Below, in pieces: positions 36,233-44,640 of a DNA stretch of 64,000 nt (positions are counted from its first letter, which is position 1; each line of letters begins with the position of its first letter). The notes beneath the pieces are model-generated. The model had not been told where the DNA came from. It saw only the letters and a program-made list of their open reading frames with translations, and did no database searches. The position numbers and the translations under genes are program-made. Source of the DNA: Ardenticatenaceae bacterium (lineage in GTDB: Bacteria > Chloroflexota > Anaerolineae > Promineifilales > Promineifilaceae); assembly GCA_020634245.1 (NCBI GenBank), contig JACKCC010000013.1, forward strand, positions 186,001 through 250,000, given 5' to 3'.

Positions 36233-37055
36233 TTATTCAAAATTCATCATTCACGATTCATTATTCCTTTTCCTGATGGCACTGCTATTATCAAACTGCC
36301 CGCTGGTAAAGGCCCAGGATTTTCCGACGCCGACACCCGACGCGGAGGGTAATATTTTCGTCATCGTCCAGCCCAATGATTCGTTGTGGGCCATTGCCGC
36401 CCGCGCCGGGATTCCGCTGGCCGATTTGTTGGCACTGAACAATTTGACCGAAAACAGCATTATTGCACCGGGTGACCAACTGTTGATTGGCCGGGCCGAA
36501 CCGGCAGCGACGCCGACCGAACCACTCCCGCCGCCATCACCCACAGCCACCCGACCGCCGCCGCCGCCCACGGCAACGGCCGTTCCCCCACCTCCCACCG
36601 CCATCTGCCTCAAAGCTTTCACCGACTTAAATCGGGACGGTAAGCACAATGCTGGAGAGCCGTTCAAAGCGGCCGTGGCTTTCACAATTTTCACCACACA
36701 AGCCGTTGTAGCCAATTACGTTACCGATGGCATCTCCGAACCGCATTGCCTTGAGAATTTGCCGCCCGGTGATTATAATATCACACGCTCCATTGCCCAG
36801 GGCGAAACCTTAACCACGCAGGGTGATTGGACGATTTCGTTAGCACCGGGTAATGTGGTGGAGCTGGCATTTGGCAGTTACACGGCCGTTACCCCCATTG
36901 CCACTGTTATCCAAGCCGCCGCTCCCGCTACGCCTGCCCCACGAACGACCGATGATGGGAACGGCCGTTCGCCAATCATTTTCATTGGAGCGGCGCTTGT
37001 GGTAATCTTGCTGCTGGCAATCGTTTGGATAATCTTTCGATTGAAAAGCTCATAA
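36222..37055 (+). CDS. LysM surface protein with Pro/Thr linker and C-terminal anchor
   Basis: A 277-residue exported protein. Signal peptide to about 31; a LysM domain at 44-90 (VIVQPNDSLWAIAARAGIPL...GDQLLIG) binds peptidoglycan or chitin-like glycans. A Pro/Thr/Ala linker (93-127) leads to an SdrD B-like beta domain (CLKAFTDLNRDGKHNAGEPF) and a C-terminal helix (about 252-272, ALVVILLLAIVWIIF) followed by basic residues. The start overlaps the previous gene by 11 bases. The beta domain is paralogous to that of the next protein. Confidence 0.82.
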   Translation: MMSNYSKFIIHDSLFLFLMALLLSNCPLVKAQDFPTPTPDAEGNIFVIVQPNDSLWAIAARAGIPLADLLALNNLTENSIIAPGDQLLIGRAEPAATPTEPLPPPSPTATRPPPPPTATAVPPPPTAICLKAFTDLNRDGKHNAGEPFKAAVAFTIFTTQAVVANYVTDGISEPHCLENLPPGDYNITRSIAQGETLTTQGDWTISLAPGNVVELAFGSYTAVTPIATVIQAAAPATPAPRTTDDGNGRSPIIFIGAALVVILLLAIVWIIFRLKSS

Positions 37056-37118
37056 TTGACAGCGCCGGATTACAAAGCTTCATCCGGCCTGCGGCAAAAT
37101 ATTTTGAAGGTTGAAAAA

Positions 37119-38420
37119 ATGAAACGAACACCTGTAACAAAATTACTAATCTTGTTTCTAGCCATTCTCATAGCTGTACCGGCCATGCCGGCCGCTGCGG
37201 CTCTACTGCTGCAAACCAACTTACTCACCAACCCCGGCTTTGAAGCTCCCTACAACGCTGACGGTTCAGCCAATGGCTGGGTACGCTGGGACCGGGTCAG
37301 CAGCACCTTTGGTGCTTGTGAAGAAGGCTACCATAAAAGCCCGCGCTGGGGCATGGCCACTGACTTCGTTCATGGCGGCGGCGCTTCACAATATGTCGGC
37401 AACAACTGGGATACCTGGGCCGGCGGCGTATGGCAAACTGTCAGCGTCGTACCCGGTACAACTTACCGCTTCACATTTTACGGCCGTGGCTACGGTTCGA
37501 TGGCTTCCAGCGACCCTTCCTACACCGGCTTGAACATGAACATGCGCGCCGGCATCGACCCCAACGGCAGCGGCTTGTGGAACGATGGTGACGTCGTTTG
37601 GAGCGGCACCGGCTCCCCCCACGACACCTGGCAGCAGTTCGCCGTCGAAGCAACGGCCACCGGTGACAAAATGACCGTGTTCGTTGCCGCCGACTGGGCG
37701 GTCAAAGGCGTCAATCAATGCTACAAATTCCTCAATACCTACTATGATGATGCCTCCCTGGTGGAAACTGCGCCGCCAGCGACCAACACACCGCTGCCGC
37801 CGCCCACATCCCCGCCACCGCCACCAGCCACCAACACGCCTGTGCTGCCCACAGCCACTAATACACCCATTCCTACCGATACGCCTATCCCGACCGACAC
37901 CCCAACGCCCACACCAACAGGGGCAACACTCTGCCTCAACGCCTTTGCCGATAACAACGCCAATGGCGTGAACGATCCTGAAGAAGGAAACATGGCCGGA
38001 GTCACGTTTACAGTGGCCAGCAATGGACAGGTTATCGGGCAGGTCATTTCAACAGGCAGTTCTGATCCGGTCTGTTTGGAAGGATTGGCCGCCGGTTCTT
38101 ATCAAATTGCCCAAATTGTGCCTGCCCGCCTGGAAATGACGACAGCGGCCAACACGACGTTAGACATCAGCGGCAGCAGCAGCTTTGGCGTGGAATTTGG
38201 CAGCCGCCTGCGTCCGGCCGGTTCATCCGATGGACAAGCCGTCGCCAACAATCCGGAACCGACACCAGCCGATGCGGTTCCCACCGCTCAGCCGGCTCCG
38301 GCAGAAGATAGCGGTGGTGGCATGAGTGTACTGGCGATTAGCGGTCTGGTAGTTATGCTGCTGGCCGTGATTATGCTGGGCGTGCTCATCTACCTGGTAC
38401 TGCGGCAGCAAGCAAAATAA
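37119..38420 (+). CDS. Surface protein with carbohydrate-binding-like domain, Pro/Thr linker and anchor
   Basis: A 433-residue exported protein. Signal peptide (to about 28); a beta-sandwich domain (about 30-225) starting LLTNPGFEAPYNADGSANGW, the typical opening of CBM4/9-like modules; a Pro/Thr linker (about 227-285); an SdrD B-like domain (CLNAFADNNANGVNDPEEGN) and a C-terminal membrane helix (about 405-430). The ATG at 37119 is chosen: GAAGG lies eight bases before it, and a good signal peptide follows. The last two domains repeat those of the LysM protein upstream, so the pair arose by duplication with domain swap. Confidence 0.8.
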   Translation: MKRTPVTKLLILFLAILIAVPAMPAAAALLLQTNLLTNPGFEAPYNADGSANGWVRWDRVSSTFGACEEGYHKSPRWGMATDFVHGGGASQYVGNNWDTWAGGVWQTVSVVPGTTYRFTFYGRGYGSMASSDPSYTGLNMNMRAGIDPNGSGLWNDGDVVWSGTGSPHDTWQQFAVEATATGDKMTVFVAADWAVKGVNQCYKFLNTYYDDASLVETAPPATNTPLPPPTSPPPPPATNTPVLPTATNTPIPTDTPIPTDTPTPTPTGATLCLNAFADNNANGVNDPEEGNMAGVTFTVASNGQVIGQVISTGSSDPVCLEGLAAGSYQIAQIVPARLEMTTAANTTLDISGSSSFGVEFGSRLRPAGSSDGQAVANNPEPTPADAVPTAQPAPAEDSGGGMSVLAISGLVVMLLAVIMLGVLIYLVLRQQAK

Positions 38421-38517
38421 AGCGTAAAACGTCATACGTAATACGTCAGGCCATCTGATGAGCAAACGGCTCCATAATGCGGTTTTACGTTTTACGTTTT
38501 ACGTTACACATTACAAA
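38420..38517. repeat. ACGTAAAACGTAATACGT simple repeat, running into the next gene
   Basis: The stretch has repeated GTAAAACGTCATACGTAATACGTC words and, after 38480, the inverse TTTTACGTTTTACGTTTTACGTTACAC, an imperfect inverted repeat. It covers the annotated N-terminal codons of the following gene, which makes that start doubtful. Confidence 0.7.
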
Positions 38518-41500
38518 TTCCAGGCGGTCACGTTAGTCATTGCTTTCGTGGCCGCCTGGCCGTTATTGGCTGAACCAGGCCTGCTGAATACACGAGGTGG
38601 GGGGGACAGCCCTTTTCTTTTACAGCGATTACAGCAGATGGAAACGGCCGTACTCTCTGGCCACTTCCCCGTCCGCTGGATGCCTGATGCCAATTACGGC
38701 TACGGCTATCCCTTCTTCAACTACTACGCGCCGCTCTCCATCTACATCACGCTGCTGTTCCGCTTCGTGGGATTCAGCTATGTGCGCGCCATCCAGCTTT
38801 CTCAGTTAGCCGGATTTTTGGTGGCGGCGACAGGGATGTTTGCCCTGGCCCGGCACTGGTTCAAAAGCGATTGGGCCGGCCTGCTGGCAGCAGCGGCCTA
38901 CACCATCGCTCCCTTCCACATGGTCAACGTTTACGTTCGCGGCGACTCCCTGGCCGAGTTTTGGGCGATGGCGTTTTACCCGTTGGTAATTTTGGCGGCA
39001 GATTCTTGCAAGGGTGCAAGGGTGCAGGGGTGCAGGAGCGATAAGGCGTCTATTGCCTGGTTAGGGCTGGCCTATGCCGGATTGATTTTGAGCCATAACA
39101 TTTCAGCGCTGATTTTCTCGCCATTTTTGCTGCTCTACATTTTACTGCACGGGTTGGAAGTGCCGCGTTTCAAGTATCACGTATCACGAGCTGCGCATCA
39201 CATCATACGCCAATCTCTAGCCGCCGGACTACAATCTCTTTTCCCATCGATTATGGCTTTGCTGCTGGCGTTCGCACTGTCCGCCTGGTTCTTCGTCCCA
39301 GCGCTGGCCGAGCAAGGTTTGGCTCAACTTGGCCCGGTAACGGAAGGATATTTTCATTTTAGCAATCATTTCCGCGGGCTGGATTTGGTGCAGGGCAGCT
39401 TTTTCTTTGACTACAACCCGGATGGCGGCACGGCTTTTGCAATGGGGCTGGTGTGGACGGTAACGGCCGTTGCCGGACTCATCATCCTGATTTTTAACAA
39501 AAATTGGACGCGGATTTCGCAGATTAACGCAGAAAAGTCTCCCCTGCTCCCCTGCCCCCCTGCCCCCCTGCTCCTCTTCATCACCGCGTCCTTTCTCATC
39601 GCCACCTTCATGATAACCCCGCTTTCCCGGCTATTGTGGGACCACCTGCCGCTGCTGCCGTTCACCCAATTCCCTTGGCGGTTCCTGTCGGTGCAGGCAT
39701 TTGCCGGGGCATTGGCGGCGGGCGGGTTGACGCTGCTGTCCTGGCGCAAGATCGTAGTACCGGTAACGGCCGTACTCCTCCTCATCGCCGGTTTAGGCCA
39801 GCTAAAAACCGACCATCTCATCCTGACCGATGCCGACATCACCGCCGAAAAGCTGGCCCAATACGAATGGTTTACCGGCAACATCGGCACGACCATCAGC
39901 GCCGAATATTTGCCGCACACCGTCCAGCCGCGCCCCTACACCAGCGCCTGGCTCAACAATGGGGAGCGCAATGTCGTGCTTACCCTTTCCGGCGAACTCA
40001 TCACCAGCCAACAGACCAACCAGCAAACCAGCAAACAAACCTGGGAGGTAACAACGGCCGTACCTTCGACCCTCATCTTCCCCACGCTGTTCTGGCCGGG
40101 CTGGGTGGGTGAAATAGATGGAGAAGCCGCTGCGATACGGCCGTCACCCGGTTCCGGCCTGATCATGCTAGACGTCTCCGCCGGGAGCCACACCATCACC
40201 CTGCACCTGACCCGCACGCTGGTGCGGCTGGCGGCTGAATTAGTGTCGCTGGCAGCACTTTTACTGACAATTGGATTGTTGGTCGGAAAATGGAGATTTA
40301 AGATCAGCCGCCGGTTTTTAGCGGCCGGTCTTTTCATCATCTTATTGGCCCTTGGGCTGCACCTGTGGCCAGAATCGATGCGGCCAGCCGACGATTTAAC
40401 CTGGGACTTTGACCAGATGGCATACCTGCACCACGATGAAACCATCCAATTTAGCAATGGCGCAGTTTTGAATGGTTACACATTCAGCCAGGAAGCCATC
40501 GCCGCCGGGGAAACGCTGGTGATTACGTTAGATTGGGGAACGGATGCGCCTTCTCAAGCTTCCTTGTCCCTGGCGACCCCGGCCCAATACCGTCAACCGG
40601 AAGCGCTGTCGTTAGGGGAACAAACGCAAACTGTCAGCGCCGGTTCAGTCCGTTACCAACTGGTGATTCCGGCCAACGCACCGCCGGGCCTGTATGTGCC
40701 GCGCCTGACACTGGATAACGGCCGTACCCTCGCCCCATCCGGCCAAGCACGGGGCGATTTGTATTTACGGCCGTTACGCATCATCCCGTCATCCGTCATC
40801 CGTCATCCGTCATCCGACTCAAATCTGGACGTAGTTGCCGATCAGGTGATACCAAGCGATGGAGTGTTGGATATGCAGTTGGTCTGGTGGACGAGACAGC
40901 CACTCAGCCAAAATTTCAACGTTTCGCTGCGCTTGCTGGATGGGAATGGCGTGGTTGTCAGCCAGTTTGATGGTCAGCCGGGCTATGGGTTCCTGCCCAG
41001 CAGCGGCTGGCCAGTCGGCGAATGGGTCAATGATTGGCTTACCATGCCCATTCCCACGCTGGAAAACACGCCGTATGCTCTCGTTGCCATTTTGTACGAC
41101 GTGGAAACAGGCAAAAATGTCTTGACGCGCCGCCTGGGTGAATTGGATGGTACGCTAATTTTCCAAGCACAAAAACCACTGTTTGAACTACCAGATGCGT
41201 TGATAGGGGAAACGGCCGTATTCACCACCAACACCACGCCCCTTATCCAACTGAGCGGCTGGCAAAAACAGCCCGATGGCCTGACACTTTATTGGCAATC
41301 AATGGCAAAAACCAACACTAACTATACCCGCTTCCTCCATGTCACCGACCCCGCCACTGGCAATATGCTGGCCCAGGTCGATGGCTATGCGATGGGTGAT
41401 AGCTACCCTACCAGCCAGTGGCAGCCTGGCGAAATCATCGCCGACACCATCCGGCTGGACTGGTCATCGCTGCCCGATGAGGCCGCGATTTGGATCGGCT

Positions 41501-41592
41501 GGTATGAAAATTTGGGCAGCGAGTTTCCCCGGTTAACGGCCGTTGCCCCCGATGGCTACCCCATGCCGGATAATCGCGTTCCACTGAAATGA
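38458..41592 (+). CDS. Large membrane protein, 6-pyruvoyl-tetrahydropterin-synthase-related (glycosyltransferase-like)
   Basis: A protein of up to 1044 residues with about 11-12 helices in the first 420, a further helix pair near 600-640 and a large outward C-terminal part. The opening after the first helix has GGGDSPFLLQRLQQM and ANYGYGYPFFNYYAPL, typical of the 6-PTPS-related membrane proteins common in Chloroflexota and likely to transfer sugars. Several stretches derive from simple repeats, such as KGARVQGCRSDK (39003-39040), LLPCPPAPLLLF (39540-39575), TSQQTNQQTSKQ (40003-40045) and a CGTCATC repeat near 40790-40815. Because the first 25 residues also come from a repeat, the true start may be a later codon. 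Confidence 0.75.
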   Translation: MSKRLHNAVLRFTFYVTHYKFQAVTLVIAFVAAWPLLAEPGLLNTRGGGDSPFLLQRLQQMETAVLSGHFPVRWMPDANYGYGYPFFNYYAPLSIYITLLFRFVGFSYVRAIQLSQLAGFLVAATGMFALARHWFKSDWAGLLAAAAYTIAPFHMVNVYVRGDSLAEFWAMAFYPLVILAADSCKGARVQGCRSDKASIAWLGLAYAGLILSHNISALIFSPFLLLYILLHGLEVPRFKYHVSRAAHHIIRQSLAAGLQSLFPSIMALLLAFALSAWFFVPALAEQGLAQLGPVTEGYFHFSNHFRGLDLVQGSFFFDYNPDGGTAFAMGLVWTVTAVAGLIILIFNKNWTRISQINAEKSPLLPCPPAPLLLFITASFLIATFMITPLSRLLWDHLPLLPFTQFPWRFLSVQAFAGALAAGGLTLLSWRKIVVPVTAVLLLIAGLGQLKTDHLILTDADITAEKLAQYEWFTGNIGTTISAEYLPHTVQPRPYTSAWLNNGERNVVLTLSGELITSQQTNQQTSKQTWEVTTAVPSTLIFPTLFWPGWVGEIDGEAAAIRPSPGSGLIMLDVSAGSHTITLHLTRTLVRLAAELVSLAALLLTIGLLVGKWRFKISRRFLAAGLFIILLALGLHLWPESMRPADDLTWDFDQMAYLHHDETIQFSNGAVLNGYTFSQEAIAAGETLVITLDWGTDAPSQASLSLATPAQYRQPEALSLGEQTQTVSAGSVRYQLVIPANAPPGLYVPRLTLDNGRTLAPSGQARGDLYLRPLRIIPSSVIRHPSSDSNLDVVADQVIPSDGVLDMQLVWWTRQPLSQNFNVSLRLLDGNGVVVSQFDGQPGYGFLPSSGWPVGEWVNDWLTMPIPTLENTPYALVAILYDVETGKNVLTRRLGELDGTLIFQAQKPLFELPDALIGETAVFTTNTTPLIQLSGWQKQPDGLTLYWQSMAKTNTNYTRFLHVTDPATGNMLAQVDGYAMGDSYPTSQWQPGEIIADTIRLDWSSLPDEAAIWIGWYENLGSEFPRLTAVAPDGYPMPDNRVPLK

Positions 41593-41599
41593 CTGAAGA

Positions 41600-41657
41600 C
41601 TGAGGATTGATGATTGAAGACAAACCAATCACCAATCCTCAATCATTAATCATCCCT
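41600..41657. terminator. Bidirectional hairpin between convergent genes
   Basis: GAGGATTGATGATTGAAG and the reverse-complementary CCAATCCTCAATCATTAATC pair imperfectly between the stop codons of the large membrane protein and the peroxiredoxin. Lacks a strong T run; made of simple repeated words. Confidence 0.5.
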
Positions 41658-42108
41658 CTACAAACTTCACCGCCCGCGCCACACTATCCGTCGGGCTGAC
41701 CTTGAACTGCACATCGGCGACTTTGCCATCCTCACCAATGACAAAATGACTGCGAATAATGCCCATGTAGGCACGGCCGTACATCTTTTTTTCGCCCCAT
41801 ACCGCATACGCATCCGCCACTTCGTGCTCCGGATCGGAAAGCAGCGCATAGGGGAACCCCTCTTTAGCGCGCCATTTGGCCAGGTCTTCAGGCATATCAG
41901 GACTGATGCCCAGTACCGTCGCCCCGTTACTCTCGATCACCGGGTAATTATCACGAAAGCCGCAAGCCTGCGTCGTACAGCCCGGCGTCGCTGCCTTGGG
42001 GTAAAAGAACAAAATCACCTTTTGCCCGCGAAAGTCTGATAACTTCACCGGCTTGTTTTCATCAGAAATCAGCTCAAAATCAGGAGCCATATCACCAACA
42101 GCTAACAT
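41650..42108 (-). CDS. bcp: Peroxiredoxin of the Bcp/PrxQ type
   Basis: A 152-residue AhpC/TSA-fold protein. It holds APDFELISDENKPVKLSDFR and the active site FFYPKAATPGCTTQACGFRD, where the peroxidatic Cys is followed five residues later by a second Cys, the arrangement of atypical two-Cys Bcp enzymes. It reduces hydroperoxides using thioredoxin. AAGGAG lies six bases before the ATG at 42108; an in-frame ATG at 42207 would start inside a repeat and is rejected. Confidence 0.92.
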   Translation of the reverse strand: MLAVGDMAPDFELISDENKPVKLSDFRGQKVILFFYPKAATPGCTTQACGFRDNYPVIESNGATVLGISPDMPEDLAKWRAKEGFPYALLSDPEHEVADAYAVWGEKKMYGRAYMGIIRSHFVIGEDGKVADVQFKVSPTDSVARAVKFVEG

Positions 42109-42140
42109 CGTATTCTCCTTTTCACGTCGGGGTGGATGAT

Positions 42141-42214
42141 CCACAGATGACGCAGATAACACAGATTTTGCCACTTCGCTTATGTTTAATCTGCGAAATC
42201 TATGCAATCTGTGG
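42141..42214. repeat. Inverted repeat CCACAGATGACGCAGATAAC
   Basis: The arms at 42141-42167 and 42188-42214 (AATCTGCGAAATCTATGCAATCTGTGG) pair with few mismatches. It lies between the GPH symporter and bcp, both on the minus strand. Same architecture as the elements at 6382, 12258 and 50220. Confidence 0.7.
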
Positions 42215-42282
42215 TTTGATTCTTATGCCTGACCTTATTTTAAGGAACGGCCGTTATGCCGCCAAAGAATCTCATCAGACAA

Positions 42283-43704
42283 TCATTCATGGGCCGACCG
42301 GGAAACCCGCTGCCGGGCCAACTGGCGCTGGATTTCCTGGTAACTCTCTTTATCCAACGGATACTGCCAGGCCACGATGACCGAAAAAACCAGCATAATC
42401 GCCGGAATGACGCCCACAAAAATGCGCAAAGCCCACAAAGCACTTTCCGGCTGGGCGATATACGCACTGCCGGTGGTACTGCTGATAAATCCGGTCAGCG
42501 CCAACACCTGCCCCACAATAAAAATAGCTACAGCCGAAGCCAATTTACGGAAAAAGACGAGGTAACCGGCATAAATGCCTTCGCGCCGCTTGCCGCTTGC
42601 CAATTCATCTGCCTCAACCACATCAGCCACAATGGCCCAGGGGACAGCCTGCGCCGCGCCAAATCCCATCCCGGCAAACACAGCCGCCGCCAGCATCAAA
42701 TTTTGCCCGCCCGGCGGCACCTGGCTGATGATGAGCAGGACAACAGCCATGAGCGCCATGCTGCCGATATAGGTATTGCGTTTACCAAAACGGCGCATCA
42801 ACTGCACGACCAACGGCATAGACAGGAAAGCAATGCCCAACACGACGGCCAGTAACAAATTATCGAATCCGGGCTTGACCCTGACGTAATCAACTAAAAA
42901 ACGAACAAACACAACCAGGATAACGTCCACCGTAGCAAAACTGAGCAGGTAAATAATCGCCCCTAATCGAAACGGCCGATTACTAAACACCTCGCGGAAG
43001 GTTTGTAACGGCCGTATCGGGTCTTCATCCGGCGGCCGTTCCGGTTCTTGAATATGTTTGAACAAAATCAGCAACGGGATGGTCATCGTCACACCCCAGA
43101 TGGCTGCTGCCAGCGCATATCCGGTGCGGATGCCCGCCGTGCCGCCGCCAAACCAGACGGCAAATACATGCTCTGCCAGCAGCTTAAACGTGCCGCCGGT
43201 CACCAATGCCGCAAAAATAGAAATACCCATCCGCCAGCCGGCCAGATTACTGCGCTCGTCGTAATCTTCACTGAGTTCCGGCGTCAGCGCCGAGTAAGGC
43301 ACGTTGACGATGGTGTAAATCGTATCAAATAACAAAAACATGAACCCGAAATAAACCGCCAGCGCCAACCGGCTGTGAAACGGCGGGACGTAAAACAGGA
43401 AAAAGAAGGTCAGGCCAAAGGGAACAGCGCCAAAGAGGAGAAACGGCCGTCGCCGCCCCCACCTGGTCTGCAAGCGGTCACTCACCATCCCCACCAGCGG
43501 ATCATTGATACTGTCCCAAATCTTGCCCACCAACACTACCGTCCCGGCCAGCCCTGGCCCAATCCCCACTACATTGGTTAAAAACACAAACCAAAACGCA
43601 TTACGCGCTGTCGTCGCCGCCGAAGCCCCCCAATCGCCCAGCCCATAAATGAATTTTGTTTTTCGTGGCAACGAAGTCACTGCCGGAGCCGTGTTATCTT
43701 GCAT
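42283..43704 (-). CDS. MFS sugar:cation symporter of the GPH family
   Basis: A 473-residue protein with 12 helices. It shows GLGDWGASAATTARNAFWFVF at the first helix, WDSINDPLVGMVSDRLQTRWGRRRPFLLFG in the first cytoplasmic loop, and NVPYSALTPELSEDYDERSNL, all markers of the glycoside-pentoside-hexuronide:cation symporter family (melibiose/xyloside type). It would import a sugar or glycoside with H+ or Na+. The start at 43704 is favoured by AAGGA seven bases upstream; an ATG at 43722 is also in frame. Confidence 0.88.
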   Translation of the reverse strand: MQDNTAPAVTSLPRKTKFIYGLGDWGASAATTARNAFWFVFLTNVVGIGPGLAGTVVLVGKIWDSINDPLVGMVSDRLQTRWGRRRPFLLFGAVPFGLTFFFLFYVPPFHSRLALAVYFGFMFLLFDTIYTIVNVPYSALTPELSEDYDERSNLAGWRMGISIFAALVTGGTFKLLAEHVFAVWFGGGTAGIRTGYALAAAIWGVTMTIPLLILFKHIQEPERPPDEDPIRPLQTFREVFSNRPFRLGAIIYLLSFATVDVILVVFVRFLVDYVRVKPGFDNLLLAVVLGIAFLSMPLVVQLMRRFGKRNTYIGSMALMAVVLLIISQVPPGGQNLMLAAAVFAGMGFGAAQAVPWAIVADVVEADELASGKRREGIYAGYLVFFRKLASAVAIFIVGQVLALTGFISSTTGSAYIAQPESALWALRIFVGVIPAIMLVFSVIVAWQYPLDKESYQEIQRQLARQRVSRSAHE

Positions 43705-43730
43705 GTGGCCGTCCTTCTCCATAAGCGTTC

Positions 43731-43802
43731 AGGTGACAGTCACTTTTTCCCAGAGGTAATGACAAATTTCAAGTCGTTTTCAAGTGACTGTCACCTCTGG
43801 GA
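43731..43802. repeat. MITE-like palindromic element with IS-type ends
   Basis: A 15-bp perfect inverted repeat AGGTGACAGTCACTT (43731-43745) and AAGTGACTGTCACCT (43782-43796), with a second inverted pair CCCAGAGGT / ACCTCTGGG nested at the edges. The terminal GTGACAGTCACTT is the same as the end of the IS at 8665. It has no coding capacity. Confidence 0.7.
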
Positions 43803-43940
43803 CTGAACGATTATCCTTCTCCTGACTTGCAAATTGATTTTACCACTGTCTACGGGAACTTTCTCAGCAGTAACAGCGTCATTCATAACACACACGGAAA
43901 TAAATTGCGAGAACTGGCAGCAAGCTGGATGGAGGTAGAC

Positions 43941-44258
43941 ATGCCCACTTTTTATATGATTTTCTGGTCGATAATGATGATTTTGGCCCTGGGTATCTGG
44001 CGTTTACGCCAATGGGGTCACGTACTGGTTGTTGCCGCTGTTACAGCGCTGGTGCTGATTTTAAGCCAGTCATTCTTCATCCAATTAGCGCTTTCGGCCG
44101 GGCTTGATCCCAATACGGTGTTGGTCAGCCCAATGGATTTTCTGCTAAGCGGGCCGCTGGGATGGTTGGCTTTACTGGTCATGCCCTGCGGCTGGCTGGG
44201 GCCGTTCATCGGCTTTAGTCTGGTTCGGCGTTGGAGCCATTTTGAAGAAGTTGTTTAA
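43941..44258 (+). CDS. Small three-helix membrane protein
   Basis: A 105-residue protein with three hydrophobic segments and a short charged C terminus (RRWSHFEEVV). GGAGG five bases before the ATG at 43941 supports this start. Not recognised as a named family; it is isolated between a repeat and the IS91-type element. Confidence 0.6.
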   Translation: MPTFYMIFWSIMMILALGIWRLRQWGHVLVVAAVTALVLILSQSFFIQLALSAGLDPNTVLVSPMDFLLSGPLGWLALLVMPCGWLGPFIGFSLVRRWSHFEEVV

Positions 44259-44640
44259 GTGAAAATGGCGGGCTTTTGACCGATGTCACTATTCTTTCCA
44301 GTAGAGACATGGCAGTAACACCAGCTTGCAAAAAATATTGCCAAACACCATATAAAATCTTATACTAACCCTTAATTGTTGTTAAAGTCGGAAAATATCC
44401 CCAAGGGGAGGTTTATCCAGCGAATGAGCCGAATAAAACCCCAAAATTCATCATATCCTGCACATTTTGCAGCTATTATACCCAATTTGGGGGATTATCC
44501 AGCATTTTCTGCCGGATATGACGAAATTCCGGGTATTATCCGGCAGGTGTGCAGGTTAATAATAGTTGCACGAAACATATGTTCTGATTTTGCATTAAAA
44601 GCAACCATTTTCCTTGCTTTTTCCAGTGGTAGTTGTGTAA
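44259..44640. mobile_element. Left flank of an IS91-type element
   Basis: This 382-base AT-rich region holds no gene. It has several repeats of TTATCC/GGATAT words (for example ATTATACCC, GGGGATTATCC, GCCGGATATG, GGGTATTATCCGGCAG at about 44470-44545) able to form hairpins, as expected near the end of a rolling-circle element. AACATATGTTC at 44575-44585 is a LexA-like half-perfect palindrome upstream of the transposase. The exact element edge could not be fixed. Confidence 0.5.

Noticed and set aside
37742..38047. Minus-strand frame of GVGVGVSVG-like repeats
   Set aside because: It is the shadow of the Pro/Thr-rich linker of the surface protein on the + strand.
44575..44585. AACATATGTTC as a second LexA box upstream of the IS91-type transposase
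   Set aside because: One of the outer bases is wrong for GAAC-N4-GTTC (AAAC), so it is only a weak candidate.
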